Assembly: GCF_035474595.1 (NCBI RefSeq)
Contig: NZ_DATIND010000149.1
Span: 62,001-126,000 of the forward strand
Direction of reading: 5' to 3'
From: Longimicrobium sp.
Lineage (GTDB): Bacteria; Gemmatimonadota; Gemmatimonadetes; Longimicrobiales; Longimicrobiaceae
DNA length: 64,000 nt
In this document: positions 1 through 8,776 of the stretch, in pieces
How positions within the stretch are numbered: position 1 is the stretch's first letter
Layout of the letters: each line of letters opens with the position of its first letter
Position numbers and translations under genes: made by a program
Notes under the pieces: model-generated
What the model was told of the DNA's origin: nothing
What the model saw: only the letters and a program-made list of their open reading frames with translations
Databases searched by the model: none

Positions 1-56
1 CAGCTATAATCATGTTTCCGGAATTTTTCTGCGCAAGAAAGATGCGCGGCTGCACC

Positions 57-338
57 TCAGGCGGGGTCGTTCGTGGGTGCGAACGCGGCCGCCGCGTCCG
101 CGGAAGTGACGACGGGCACGACCTCGAAGTCGACCAGATCGCTCCACGCGGCGATCCATTCGTCCAGCAGGCGCCGGTCGTCGCACTCCATCACCTGGTA
201 GCAGCGGCGCAGGTCGGCCGTCACCCAGCTGGCCACGTAGCGCAGCCCGTCCGGCGCCAGCCGCCCACGCTCGCGGAACCGCGCGTACACCGGCGCCGCA
301 TCACCCCCGCGAAAGTGCTCGACCACCATGTAGAGCAT
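57..338 (-). CDS. DUF3303 family small protein
   Basis: A 93-residue protein beginning MLYMVVEHFRGG. The pattern of an N-terminal strand, a GLRYVASW segment, a CYQVMECDD segment and WSDLVDFEVVPV near the C-terminus matches the DUF3303 family of small ferredoxin-like-fold proteins, whose function is unknown. The start at 338 is chosen because the family begins with this MLYMV-type strand; the open frame continues far upstream only as a GC-rich shadow. The C-terminal 15 residues (Ala-rich) extend past the usual domain. It is followed by repeat elements, not by a partner gene, so the context gives no functional clue. Confidence 0.8.
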   Translation of the reverse strand: MLYMVVEHFRGGDAAPVYARFRERGRLAPDGLRYVASWVTADLRRCYQVMECDDRRLLDEWIAAWSDLVDFEVVPVVTSADAAAAFAPTNDPA

Positions 339-390
339 CGGCCGTTCAGGCTGGGAGTGAGATGGAGGTGGTCGGCCCAGGGTAACTGAA

Positions 391-440
391 GGCGAATGAA
401 TTCGCGGCAACAACAGCACAAAGTCCCTGCGGGACTGCTG
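391..440 (+). repeat. Two-hairpin dispersed repeat, copy A
   Basis: Hairpin 1 is GCGAAT-GA-ATTCGC (392-405), followed by a spacer containing GGCAACAACAGCACAAA, then hairpin 2 GTCCC-TGC-GGGAC (423-435). The same layout recurs at 2697-2741, 56549-56604 and, on the minus strand, at 475-522 and 61292-61339. Copy A faces copy B, so the two make a convergent pair as seen for REP/BIME elements. Confidence 0.85.
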
Positions 441-474
441 CCTCGGCGCCTGCGCGTTCGCCAGGCATCGGGGA

Positions 475-522
475 AGTCCGCGCGGGCGGACTGTGTGCCG
501 TTGTAGCCGCGAGTTCACTCGC
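475..522 (-). repeat. Two-hairpin dispersed repeat, copy B
   Basis: Read on the minus strand: hairpin 1 GCGAGT-GA-ACTCGC, spacer GGCTACAACGGCACAC, hairpin 2 AGTCCGC-loop-GCGGACT. Relative to copy A, the fifth base pair of stem 1 changed from A-T to G-C and stem 2 is different but still fully paired. Confidence 0.85.
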
Positions 523-568
523 ATCTTCCAAGCATTCAACGCCGTGGAGATGGAGCTTGCCGCGATTC

Positions 569-1912
569 CTACCTCGCCGCCGCCATGCCCGGCGCCGCGG
601 TGACGCGCCAGATGGTGTTGCCGACGTCGTCCGCGACGAGGAGGGCGCCGCGGCGGTCGAGGGCCACGCCCACGGGGCGGCCGTACGCGTTGCCGGCGGG
701 GTCCAGGAAGCCGGTGAGCACGTCCACGGGCTGGCCCCGCGGCGCGCCGCCGGCGAAGGGGACGAAGATGACCCGGTAGCCGCTGCGGGGCTCGCGGTTC
801 CACGATCCGTGCTGGCCCACGAACATCCCGTGTGCGAAGGTGCCCGGCAGGCTCGTTCCCGCCGACCAGGCCAGCCCGATCGAGGCGGTGTGCGGCCCCA
901 GCGCGTAGTCCGGCCGGATCGCGCGGGAGACCAGGTCGGCGCGCTGCGGCTTCACGCGGTCGTCCACCGTCTGCCCGTAGTAGCTGTACGGCCAGCCGTA
1001 GAACCCGCCGTCGCGCACCGAGGTGATGTAGTCCGGCACCAGGTCGCTGCCGATCTCGTCGCGCTCGTTCACCGCCGTCCACAGCGCGCCCGTCTCGGGC
1101 ACCCACGCCAGCCCGTTGGGGTTCCGCAGGCCGGTGGCGAACACGCGGTGCGCGCCGGTGCGCAGGTCCACCTCCCAGATCGCCGCGCGCCCCTCCTCGG
1201 CCGCCATCCCGTTCTCGCCCACGTTGCTGTTGGAGCCCACGGTCACGTACAGCTTCGTCCCGTCGCGCGAGGGCAGGATGTTCTTGGTCCAGTGGTGGTT
1301 GATGCGCCCCGCCGGCAGGTCCACCACGCGCGTGGAGCCGCCGCTGATGCGCGTGTCGCCCGGATTGTAGCGGAACCGGACAACCGCGTCGCTATTCGCG
1401 ACATACAGGTCGCTCCCGATCAGCGCCATCCCGAACGGCGAGTTCAGCGCCTCCAGGAAGGGTGTGCGCACCTCGGCCACCCCGTCGCCGTCGGCGTCGC
1501 GCAGCAGGGTGATGCGGTTGGCGCTCGGCACCCCCGCGCCCGCCTTCCCCTGCAGGCGCCGGAAGAACCATCCCTTGATCCCCCTGCCGTCGTCGGGCCG
1601 CACCGGCGCGTTGGTCTCGGCCACCAGCACGTCGCCGTTGGGGAGCACGTACAGCCAGCGCGGATGCTCCAGCCCCGTGGCGAACGCGCCCACGGCGGTG
1701 CCCGGCGCCGCCTGCGGCATCACCCCCCGGGGCCAGCCGCGCGCCGGGGCGATCAGCACGTTCGGGAGCAGCCCCACGCGCGGCGCGGGCAGCATCGGCG
1801 CGGGCCCCGTCCCCGCGGCCACGGACAGGCGCGCCGGGCTGCTGCACGCGGCCGCGGCCATCGCGGCGGCCACGAGCGCGAGCGAACGGCGCGGGAAGAT
1901 GGAGATGGTCAT
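569..1912 (-). CDS. PQQ-dependent sugar (glucose/sorbosone) dehydrogenase, lipoprotein
   Basis: A 447-residue exported protein. The N-terminus has Arg-Arg, a hydrophobic stretch and a lipobox ending at Cys23 (MAAAACSS), so it should be a lipid-anchored periplasmic protein. The body has beta-propeller features of the soluble glucose/sorbosone dehydrogenase family: [19 protein letters not shown] near residue 80, [19 protein letters not shown] in the middle, a [10 protein letters not shown] blade and a C-terminal [10 protein letters not shown] blade. Members oxidise aldoses or sorbosone with PQQ and pass electrons to the respiratory chain; the actual substrate here cannot be read from sequence. 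It is transcribed alone or with the lipoprotein gene upstream (2080-2583), 167 bases away. Confidence 0.85.
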   Translation of the reverse strand: MTISIFPRRSLALVAAAMAAAACSSPARLSVAAGTGPAPMLPAPRVGLLPNVLIAPARGWPRGVMPQAAPGTAVGAFATGLEHPRWLYVLPNGDVLVAETNAPVRPDDGRGIKGWFFRRLQGKAGAGVPSANRITLLRDADGDGVAEVRTPFLEALNSPFGMALIGSDLYVANSDAVVRFRYNPGDTRISGGSTRVVDLPAGRINHHWTKNILPSRDGTKLYVTVGSNSNVGENGMAAEEGRAAIWEVDLRTGAHRVFATGLRNPNGLAWVPETGALWTAVNERDEIGSDLVPDYITSVRDGGFYGWPYSYYGQTVDDRVKPQRADLVSRAIRPDYALGPHTASIGLAWSAGTSLPGTFAHGMFVGQHGSWNREPRSGYRVIFVPFAGGAPRGQPVDVLTGFLDPAGNAYGRPVGVALDRRGALLVADDVGNTIWRVTAAPGMAAAR

Positions 1913-2079
1913 TCGGCCCTCCCCTGCGGAAACGCGGAAAGCGTCGCCAGCCCGGACGGCCCGGGTGGCGGCCGCCGATCAATGCAGATCGCGCACCGGA
2001 TTCCCGCCGCACGGCTTCGCGCGGCGGATCGAGGTCATGGGAAGATGGAGATGGCGATCGGGAGAGGCGGAGACGGCGC

Positions 2080-2583
2080 TCAGCGATGCGCGCCCGCGGC
2101 GGGCGCGGATGTGGTCGCCCGCAGCGGCTCGGCGGAGACGATGAGGTCCACGGTGTCGCGGCGTGCGCACTCCGGGTCGCCCTCGCACGAGGCGGCGAGC
2201 ACCCACGCGCGGCGGCGCTCCACCCGCACGCGCTTGCCTACCAGCTCGCGGCGCTCGCACAGGCCGAAAGCGGCCTCCTGCTGCCCCTTCACGGCGCCGC
2301 CGGACTCCAGGTCCATGTAGCACGCGCGGTCGCCGCCGGTCAGGCCGCGGACGGTGGCCACCTCGCCCATCGTGCTGTCGGCCGCCGGGTCCACCGCCGG
2401 CGCGCGCGCCGCCTCCGCGGTGTCCGGCGCGGCCACGGCCGTCGCGCGCGCCCGCTCGCCCACGGCAGCCGTCTCCTTCGCGTCGCCCCTGCACGCCGCC
2501 GCCCCCAGCGCCGCCGCGATCAGGAGCGCCGGGAGACGGACGTGGCGGAGGGCGCGGCGCCCGCGCGGCTGCAATGCGGTCAT
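2080..2583 (-). CDS. Small lipoprotein of unknown function
   Basis: A 167-residue protein with a signal sequence and lipobox (LGAAACRG, Cys31), followed by an Ala/Thr/Pro-rich linker to about residue 75. The C-terminal part has two Cys pairs: CYMDLES with LCERREL, and SCEGDPECARRD. The segment after the first Cys (YMDLESGG.VKGQQEAAFGLCE, VGKRVRVERRRAWVLAASC) is typical of small OB-fold-like periplasmic domains but I do not recognise the family. Start at 2583 fits the signal peptide; the longer open frame upstream runs through repeat DNA. Confidence 0.65.
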   Translation of the reverse strand: MTALQPRGRRALRHVRLPALLIAAALGAAACRGDAKETAAVGERARATAVAAPDTAEAARAPAVDPAADSTMGEVATVRGLTGGDRACYMDLESGGAVKGQQEAAFGLCERRELVGKRVRVERRRAWVLAASCEGDPECARRDTVDLIVSAEPLRATTSAPAAGAHR

Positions 2584-2696
2584 GGCTCGGGATTCGGGAG
2601 ATGGGGATCGGGATGGAGAGCGCGGAGGTGCGCGAGCTTCGATGGTACCGGTGCAGTCCTGCGCGGGCAAGACATCGGGACGCCGAAGCCGGGAAG

Positions 2697-2741
2697 GCGA
2701 ATGAATTCGCGGGCAACAACTGCACAAAGTCCCTGAGGGAC
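2697..2741 (+). repeat. Two-hairpin dispersed repeat, copy C
   Basis: Hairpin 1 GCGAAT-GA-ATTCGC, spacer with GGGCAACAACTGCACAAA, hairpin 2 GTCCC-TGA-GGGAC. It is nearly identical to copy A, and both share the downstream GACTGCTG and a following GGCATCGGGG. Confidence 0.85.
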
Positions 2742-2798
2742 TGCTGTCCGGCATCGGGGCGCGCCGGAAGCATCTTCGCTCGTCTCGTTCTCTGAATG

Positions 2799-2881
2799 AA
2801 TCACACGGAGGGAACGGAGGGAACGGAGGGAACGGAGGATAGCTCGATCAGTCCTCCGTTACCTCCGTTCCCTCCGTGTGA
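2799..2881. repeat. Long intergenic hairpin with 9-base tandem units
   Basis: The left arm starts ACACGGAGGGAACGGAGG and contains three 9-base units (GGGAACGGA register). The right arm is its complement with one unit fewer, ending CCTCCGTGTG. The arms can pair over about 28 bases with a short loop near 2840-2850. It sits just downstream of the esterase stop codon, so it may end that transcript. There is no U-run. Confidence 0.7.
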
Positions 2882-3824
2882 GATCCTGCCGTTCAGAGGA
2901 GGGCGCCTGTGACCGCGGATGCGCCGCGAAGAAGTCCCAGATGACGCGGGATGCGTCCAGTGCGTCGCTCGGGCGGTCGAGGAAGCGGGCCATCCGCTCC
3001 CCGCCGGGCCACGCGTGCGGGCCGCCCTGGATGGCGATCAGCTCCACCGTGGTGCCGCGCGCGCAGGGGCCGTAGCTGGTGCGCACGACGGTGCCGCTGC
3101 GGGCGGCGGCGGGCGCGGCGGAGCAGCCGTCCAGCCGCCGCCAGGTGTCGATCGCGTAAGCCACGCTCCGCGCGTCGTGCCGCGCCAGCGCCTTGCTTCC
3201 CACGCCGCCGTTGAAGGGAATGTGGTCGTCCGCGGTGCCGTGGATGGCCAGCACGGAGACGGGGCGCGGCGGGCGGCAGACCGGCACCGTCAGCTCGCCC
3301 GACACCGGCGCGATCGCGGCGAAGCGGTCGGCGAGCGCGCAGCCGGCCGCGTACGCCATCATCCCCCCGTTCGACATTCCCGTGGCGTAGACGCGAGCGG
3401 GGTCGATGCGCAGCGTGCGCTGCAGCGTGTCGAGCAGCGCGCGCACGAACGCGACCTCGTCCACGCGCTGGGCCTGGGCGTAGCCGCAGCAGCTCCACGC
3501 GTTCCAGGTCAGCAGCCGGCCGCGGAAGCGCCCCGTCCCGTTCGGGTACACGGCAATGAACCCCGCGCCGCGCGCGACCTCGCTGAGCCCCGTCTGCCGC
3601 CGCGCGCCGGCCGCGTCCCCGCCGCCGCCGTGGAACATCAGCACCAGCGGCAGCGGATGGCGTCCGTCGTACTGCGGCGGCAGGTCCACGAGGTAGCTGC
3701 GGCCGCGCCCGCCGATGCGGAGGTGGCCTTCCCAGCTCCGCGCGCCGCCCGTCTGACTCCACAGCGCGGCGGGAACGAGCACCACGAACGTCATCACCAG
3801 CGCGAGCGAGCGGCGCATCCGCAT
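2859..3824 (-). CDS. Secreted PHB-depolymerase/feruloyl-esterase-like hydrolase (LpqC type)
   Basis: A 321-residue alpha/beta hydrolase with an N-terminal signal peptide (cleavage near residue 23). The oxyanion segment is MFHGGGGD (63-70). The nucleophile elbow GMSNGG places Ser at residue 151, an Asp in the GTADDHIPF segment (about 199) is the likely acid, and the His lies in GGPHAWPGG near residue 270. This order is that of the esterase PHB depolymerase family, which hydrolyses short polyester or feruloyl esters outside the cytoplasm. WNAWSCCG (107-114), a conserved Cys pair region of the family, is present. The last 20 residues run into the hairpin at 2859-2881. Monocistronic as far as I can see. 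Confidence 0.85.
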   Translation of the reverse strand: MRMRRSLALVMTFVVLVPAALWSQTGGARSWEGHLRIGGRGRSYLVDLPPQYDGRHPLPLVLMFHGGGGDAAGARRQTGLSEVARGAGFIAVYPNGTGRFRGRLLTWNAWSCCGYAQAQRVDEVAFVRALLDTLQRTLRIDPARVYATGMSNGGMMAYAAGCALADRFAAIAPVSGELTVPVCRPPRPVSVLAIHGTADDHIPFNGGVGSKALARHDARSVAYAIDTWRRLDGCSAAPAAARSGTVVRTSYGPCARGTTVELIAIQGGPHAWPGGERMARFLDRPSDALDASRVIWDFFAAHPRSQAPSSERQDLTRRERR

Positions 3825-3907
3825 CTCCCTTCCCGTGAGCGTTTCGATGGCGATCCTGCGCTATACAACAGCCATCGCCCCGCCCGCGTTGGGAATGAGG
3901 ATCACAC

Positions 3908-3976
3908 AGAGGCATGGAGATACGGAGGCACGGAGAACCGCGATGAGTTCTCCGTGCCTCCGAGTCTCCGTATGCA
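3908..3976. repeat. Intergenic imperfect hairpin of GGAG-rich arms
   Basis: The left arm contains GGAGATACGGAGGCACGGAG, the right arm CTCCGTGCCTCCGAGTCTCC. The inner 14 bases pair perfectly and the outer part has mismatches. It lies between the oxygenase stop (3997) and the start of the esterase (3824), and belongs to the same sequence style as the hairpins at 2799 and 49129. Confidence 0.65.
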
Positions 3977-3996
3977 AACCGCCGCCGGATCGGGTC

Positions 3997-4578
3997 CTAC
4001 GCCGGCGCGCGGAAGAACGCGGCGATGGTGTAGCGCACGCCGTGGGTGACGGGGAGCACCTCGTGCGTCGTTTCCGCGCGGAAGGCGACGAGCGAGCCGG
4101 GCCGCGCGCCCGCAGCGACGCGGAGGGTGGGCCCGGTGTACGGCCCGTGGAAGACGAGCTCGCCGCCGCCGTATGTCCCCGCCGCGGGCTCCGGCGCCTG
4201 CGGGTTCAGGAAGACGACGGCGGAGACGCGGCGGAAGCGCGATTCGTCCCACACCAGCGGCGTGTTGCCGTCCTGGTGCGCCACGAAGAAGTCGCCCTCC
4301 TGGTAGCGCAGGAACTGCGGCTCCTCGCACTCGCCCAGCGCCACGCCGAAGTGCTTCTCCAGCGCCGGTTTGCCGTCCATCAGCCGGCGCTTCACCTCCT
4401 CGCGCACCTCCGGCGGCAGCGCGAGCCGCGTCGTCCGGCGCGTCGCGGGGCGGACGGCGCCGTCGGGCGTCTGGCTCAGCACCGTGGCCGGCCCGCCGCC
4501 CGCGCGCTCCATCTCCGCCGCCAGGGCCGCCAGCGCGCCGGCGTCCAGGAAGGTCTCGATCTCCAGCAGGTCGATCAT
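3997..4578 (-). CDS. 2OG-Fe(II) oxygenase, prolyl-4-hydroxylase type
   Basis: A 193-residue protein whose second half is a double-stranded beta-helix of the P4Hc family. The iron ligands are visible as His101 and Asp103 (HQD) and His172 (TTHEV); Arg182 (GVRYT) fits the 2-oxoglutarate carboxylate ligand. The segment RYQEGDFFVAHQDG is typical of bacterial prolyl-hydroxylase-like proteins. It should use iron, O2 and 2-oxoglutarate to hydroxylate a protein or small molecule; the substrate is unknown. The start at 4578 is chosen because upstream sequence in frame overlaps the next gene's coding strand and lacks family similarity. The gene is 50 bases downstream of the Helicase_C_3-like gene, so it is probably co-transcribed. 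Confidence 0.85.
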   Translation of the reverse strand: MIDLLEIETFLDAGALAALAAEMERAGGGPATVLSQTPDGAVRPATRRTTRLALPPEVREEVKRRLMDGKPALEKHFGVALGECEEPQFLRYQEGDFFVAHQDGNTPLVWDESRFRRVSAVVFLNPQAPEPAAGTYGGGELVFHGPYTGPTLRVAAGARPGSLVAFRAETTHEVLPVTHGVRYTIAAFFRAPA

Positions 4579-4628
4579 GGGGGCGATGTCGGAGTGAAAG
4601 TTCGAGTGCGCCGGGGCGCCGAGCGGGA

Positions 4629-6677
4629 TCACTCCTGCACGAAGATCCCCTTCGCGCGCAGCTTCTTCACCAGCGTGGACACGGTTTTCGCGTCGCCGTC
4701 CAGGCGCAGGAGCGTGCGGGTGACGGAGGAAACCTGCGGGCCGCCCAGCGCGCTCACCCGGGCCGCCGTCTCCATGTCGGGGCACTCCACCAGCACCGCG
4801 GGGCGGATGCGCACCCGGCGCGTGCCGCCGAACCAGTCGCGCACCTGGCGCGCCACGTTGGCCGGCACCGGCGCGCGCGACACCCCGGCCAGCGTCTTCA
4901 GCATGCGGTCGGCCGTCACCCCCTGCTCGGCCGCGCGCAGCACCGACGCCTGGGTGATGCGGAACAGCGCGCCGACGCCCGTGCCCGTGCGCTCGGCGAA
5001 GCGCGCCAGCTCCGCCTCCAACCGCGGCGAAGCGGAAAGGAAGACGATCTCGAAGTCCGGCTGCACCACCACCTCGCCGTCCACCGCCGCCGCCAGGCGC
5101 AGCTCGTCGGTGGCGCCCAGCAGGTAGCGCCCGGCATCGGTCAGCGCGAAGGCCGCGTCGTCGCCCACCCGTCCCAGCCGCGCGCCGCCCAGCGGGACCA
5201 GGCGGACCCGCAGGAAGATGTCCAGGAGCTCCTCCCACACGCCCTCCCAGCCCTCGCGCGTGCGCGGCGCCCCGCTGTAGCTCGAGCGCTTGCGCAGGGC
5301 TGCCGCGTCGGGCCCCAGGAACGGGTTCCGCAGCTCCGCGTGGTAGCGGGTGAACGCGTCCACCCGCACCATCCCGTCCGCCGGCGCCGACAGGAAGGCC
5401 GCGGCAAGCGCGGCGCGCAGGTCCGGCTTCGCCTCGTCCACCCCGAACGGGAGGCGCACGCCGAAGAAGTCGATCGTGGCGAGGCGGGCCGGCGTCCACC
5501 CCGGGTTGCGCTGCGGCGAGGCGCGCAGCGCATCCAGCACGTGCTTCAGCCGCTCGCCCTCGGACAGGGCCAGCCACTCGCGCCCGGCCGTGGTGGCGGT
5601 GAAGGTGAAGCGCTCGCCCGACCTCACCCCCGCCAGCCGCAGCCCCTGCAGCGCCTCCATGGCCAGGTCGATGCGGGCCGCCAGCTCGGGTGGCAGCGCC
5701 GGGCTGTCGTCCTCGTCGGGGTCGCCGGCGCCGACCACGGCCAGCGCCGCGTCGGCCCAGGCCGGCGGCCGCAGCAGCCGCGACGCGAGCGCCTTCTGCG
5801 AGCGGACGTACAGGCTGCCGTCGTTGCCGCGCACGGGGATGGGCTCGGCGGCGGCGTCCACCAGCACCGTGGTCATGTCGCTGACGCGGAACGGCGCCTC
5901 GAAGGTCTCCGTCACCTCCACCGGCTCGGGCGGAGACGGAGGCGGTCCCATCCGCCGCACGATGGCGGGAAGGACGCCGAGCACCGCGTCCGGCCCCGGC
6001 TCCCGCAGGGAGACGAAGACGAGCAGGTAGCGCAGCCCCGCCGCGAGTGCCACCGCGCGTTGCCCGGGCGTCGCGTCCGGCAGCAGCTCCGCCAGCGAGC
6101 GGAGGGGAACGCCGGCGGGGTGCGCGGCCAGGGCGCGCACCAGCCTCCGCAGCGCCTCGCCCACGACCGGGACGAAGAGCCGGGGCTGCTCGCTGCGCGG
6201 GAGGTGCGCCCGCTCCCATGCCAGCAGCGGGGATCCCGGCGCGGTGGCCAGGAAGCCGTTCAGCCAGTCGACCGACGACACCATGGCCGCCACCGCGCCG
6301 CGGTCGGACCACCCGTAGTAGCCCGTGGACTGCCCTCCGGCCAGCGCGTTCGTCTCCTCGTGCGTGAGCTGGTCCTGCAGGTACGCGTCGGAGAGCGCAC
6401 CGCGCAGCCCGTCCAGCGGGCGCACGCGGTCCATCGCCCGGAGCGCGGACAGGAGCGGCTTCAGCTCCGGCGCGTGGGGATACAGCTGCCCCCTGGGCCC
6501 CGGCGGCGTGACGAACCCCGCCGCCACCAGCTCGTCCACCGCCGCGCCCAGCACCGCGGGCTCCGCGGCCGCGCCGGGCTTGATCTGCAGGAAGGCGAGG
6601 CGGGCGGCGCGCGAAAGCGCCTCCCACCGCGGCAGCGCCTCCAGCGCCGCGCCCCAGTCGATGTCCGCCAGCTTCAT
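4629..6677 (-). CDS. Helicase-associated (Helicase_C_3-like) protein, XPB partner
   Basis: A 682-residue cytoplasmic protein lacking Walker motifs. The N-terminal third is winged-helix-like (LAFLQIKPG, VDELVAAGFVTPPGPRGQLYP). The C-terminal third (about 490-682) contains DGEVVVQPDFEIVFLSASP and VLVECPDMETAARVSALGG, which match the helicase XPB/Ssl2 N-terminal-domain family (Helicase_C_3). In bacteria such proteins are often encoded beside XPB helicases, and here the XPB gene lies 243 bases upstream on the same strand. The likely role is to load or regulate that helicase in DNA repair. The pairing is directly seen; the role is inference. Confidence 0.75.
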   Translation of the reverse strand: MKLADIDWGAALEALPRWEALSRAARLAFLQIKPGAAAEPAVLGAAVDELVAAGFVTPPGPRGQLYPHAPELKPLLSALRAMDRVRPLDGLRGALSDAYLQDQLTHEETNALAGGQSTGYYGWSDRGAVAAMVSSVDWLNGFLATAPGSPLLAWERAHLPRSEQPRLFVPVVGEALRRLVRALAAHPAGVPLRSLAELLPDATPGQRAVALAAGLRYLLVFVSLREPGPDAVLGVLPAIVRRMGPPPSPPEPVEVTETFEAPFRVSDMTTVLVDAAAEPIPVRGNDGSLYVRSQKALASRLLRPPAWADAALAVVGAGDPDEDDSPALPPELAARIDLAMEALQGLRLAGVRSGERFTFTATTAGREWLALSEGERLKHVLDALRASPQRNPGWTPARLATIDFFGVRLPFGVDEAKPDLRAALAAAFLSAPADGMVRVDAFTRYHAELRNPFLGPDAAALRKRSSYSGAPRTREGWEGVWEELLDIFLRVRLVPLGGARLGRVGDDAAFALTDAGRYLLGATDELRLAAAVDGEVVVQPDFEIVFLSASPRLEAELARFAERTGTGVGALFRITQASVLRAAEQGVTADRMLKTLAGVSRAPVPANVARQVRDWFGGTRRVRIRPAVLVECPDMETAARVSALGGPQVSSVTRTLLRLDGDAKTVSTLVKKLRAKGIFVQE

Positions 6678-6920
6678 CTCAGCTCGAACTCGATTGTTCG
6701 CGATTCAGGACGATACCGGATTCGAGAATTGATCGCGCAATCCGGCAGCGCACGTGCGACCTCGCTTATGGATCCTTTGGCCTGCAACCATTCGTGCAGG
6801 GGAAGACGGTGTGGCCGGCCTCAGGATGACGTCTCTCTGTGCGTTTCTAGTGCGGGTGCGTACCCGATCCGGTGGCACCCGGCACTTGGCACTTGGCACT
6901 TGGCACTTGGCACTTTCACC
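6678..6920. other. Intergenic region with 7-base tandem array
   Basis: No gene is visible. At 6881-6915 GGCACTT is repeated five times without a mismatch. A short inverted repeat (CCTGCA...TGCAGG) lies near 6781-6801. Confidence 0.7.
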
Positions 6921-8600
6921 TCAGATCTCCCGCGGATCCGCGATGCGGTACGCATATCCCTGCTCGCAGAGAAAGAGCTGCCGCTTCATCGCGAACTCCT
7001 GCTCCGAGGTGTCGCGGCTGACCAGGGTGTAGAAGTGGGCCTGGTTGGCGCCCTTCTTGGGGCGGAGGATGCGGCCCAGGCGCTGCGCCTCTTCCTGCCG
7101 CGAGCCGAAGGTCCCCGACACCTGCACGGCCACCGCGGCATCCGGAAGATCGACGGCGAAGTTGGCCACCTTGCTCACCGCCAGCACGGGAAGCCGCCCC
7201 TCGCGGAAGTCGCGGTACAGCGCGTCGCGCTTGCGCTGCCCGGTGGTTCCCGTCAGCACGGGAATGCCGAGCTGGCCCGCCATCCACTCGATCTGCTCCA
7301 CGTACATCCCGATCACCAGCGCCGGCTCGCCCGGGTGGCGCTCCAGGATGCGGCGCACCACGCCCAGCTTGTCGGGGTTCTCGCTGGCGATGCGGAACTG
7401 CTGCCGCGCGTCGGCCACCGCGTACGGCATCCGCAGCTCCTTCGGCATGGGCACGCGCACCTCGGTGCACGCCGCCTTCGCGATCCATCCCTGCCCCTCC
7501 AGCTCCTTCCACGGCACGTCGGCCTTCTTCGGGCCGATCAGGGCGAACACGTCGTCCTCGCGCCCGTCCTCGCGCACCAGCGTGGCGGTCAGCCCCAGCC
7601 GCCGCCGGGCCTGCAGCGCGGCCGTCACCTGGAAGACGGGGGCGGGAAGGAGGTGCACCTCGTCGTACACGATCAGCCCCCAGTCGCGCTGGTCGAACAA
7701 TTCCAGGTGGCGGAAGGCCGCATCGGCCCTGTCCCGGTGCGTGAGCACCTGGTAGGTGGCCACGGTCACCGGGCGCACGTCCTTCGCCTGCCCGGTGTAC
7801 TCGCCGATCTGGTCCTCGTGCAGGGTCGTCTTGTCCAGCAGCTCGCCGATCCACTGGCGCACCGCGGTCACGCTGGTGGTCAGGACCAGGGTGGAGCTGC
7901 CGACCCGCGCCATGCACTCCATCCCCACCACCGTCTTTCCCGCGCCGCAGGGGAGCACCACCACGCCGCTGCCGCCGCGCTCGCTCCCGCCCGCGTGGAA
8001 GGCGCCCGCGGCCTCGGCCTGGTACGCGCGCAGGCCGAACGCCTCGCCGCCGCGCGTGGTGGCGCGCAGCGAGATGGGGAGCGGCTCGCCGCGGGTGTAG
8101 CCGGCCAGGTCCTCGGCGGGCCACCCGGCCTTCACCAGCGCCTGCTTCAGCCGCCCGCGCTCGGTGGGGGGCACGGCGAACGCGGTGGGAGACACGCGCT
8201 CGCCCAGGTGCGATGCCACGCCGCGCACGCGCGCGATCATCTCCGCCAGCTCCGGCTCGTCGGCCGACAGCACGATCCCGTCGGGGCCGCGCTCCATCCG
8301 CAGCCGGCCGTAGCGGGCGGCCGCGTCGCGGATCGAGGTCTCGACCACGGCGGGCACCGGGTACTTGGCGTACTCGCGCAGCGCCGCGATGATCTCGCCC
8401 GGGTCGGTCCCGGCCGCGCGGGCGTTCCAGACGGAGAGCGGGGTGATGCGGTAGGTGTGCACGTGCTCGGGGCTCTTCACCAGCTCGGCGAAGGGCGCGA
8501 TGCGGTCGCGCGCCTCGGCGAAGCGCGGGCTGCCGACCTCGGCCAGCACGCTCTGGTCGCCCTGCACGATCAGCGGGTTTTCGGGGCGGTACTCGCTCAC
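6921..8600 (-). CDS. XPB-type DNA repair helicase (superfamily 2)
   Basis: A 559-residue DNA-dependent ATPase. Walker A is CGAGKT (218-223), the DEVH box is at 313-316, and the XPB-specific RED motif (LVREDGRED, Arg343-Asp345) follows motif III (GLTAT). The second RecA-like domain includes VLTGTTGQRKRD and the SKVANFAVDLPDA region with a C-terminal QRLGRILRPK motif VI. The N-terminal 180 residues carry the damage-recognition-like region of bacterial XPB. It should unwind or remodel DNA at damage or transcription sites. Length matches bacterial XPB homologues. It is followed by a Helicase_C_3-like gene on the same strand. Confidence 0.9.
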   Translation of the reverse strand: MSEYRPENPLIVQGDQSVLAEVGSPRFAEARDRIAPFAELVKSPEHVHTYRITPLSVWNARAAGTDPGEIIAALREYAKYPVPAVVETSIRDAAARYGRLRMERGPDGIVLSADEPELAEMIARVRGVASHLGERVSPTAFAVPPTERGRLKQALVKAGWPAEDLAGYTRGEPLPISLRATTRGGEAFGLRAYQAEAAGAFHAGGSERGGSGVVVLPCGAGKTVVGMECMARVGSSTLVLTTSVTAVRQWIGELLDKTTLHEDQIGEYTGQAKDVRPVTVATYQVLTHRDRADAAFRHLELFDQRDWGLIVYDEVHLLPAPVFQVTAALQARRRLGLTATLVREDGREDDVFALIGPKKADVPWKELEGQGWIAKAACTEVRVPMPKELRMPYAVADARQQFRIASENPDKLGVVRRILERHPGEPALVIGMYVEQIEWMAGQLGIPVLTGTTGQRKRDALYRDFREGRLPVLAVSKVANFAVDLPDAAVAVQVSGTFGSRQEEAQRLGRILRPKKGANQAHFYTLVSRDTSEQEFAMKRQLFLCEQGYAYRIADPREI

Positions 8601-8776
8601 GCGGGGAACTGCAAAGGGTGGGGGATGTGGATCGCGTACGGTGTTTCCGGTGGAAGCGCGGGAATTCTAGCGGATCGCGGCCGGAGACGAAAGTGTCTGT
8701 GGTAAACGCGAGCGGCCGCGCGGAAGGGAAAGGCGGGTGGGGGAGATGAGGATCCGGAGACGCGCGGAGATGGCGG

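Noticed and set aside
4173-8705. A 1510-codon open frame on the plus strand
   Set aside because: It runs antisense through the oxygenase, Helicase_C_3-like and XPB genes. High GC at third positions removes stops on the other strand; it has no family features and is dominated by Arg, Ala, Gly and Pro.
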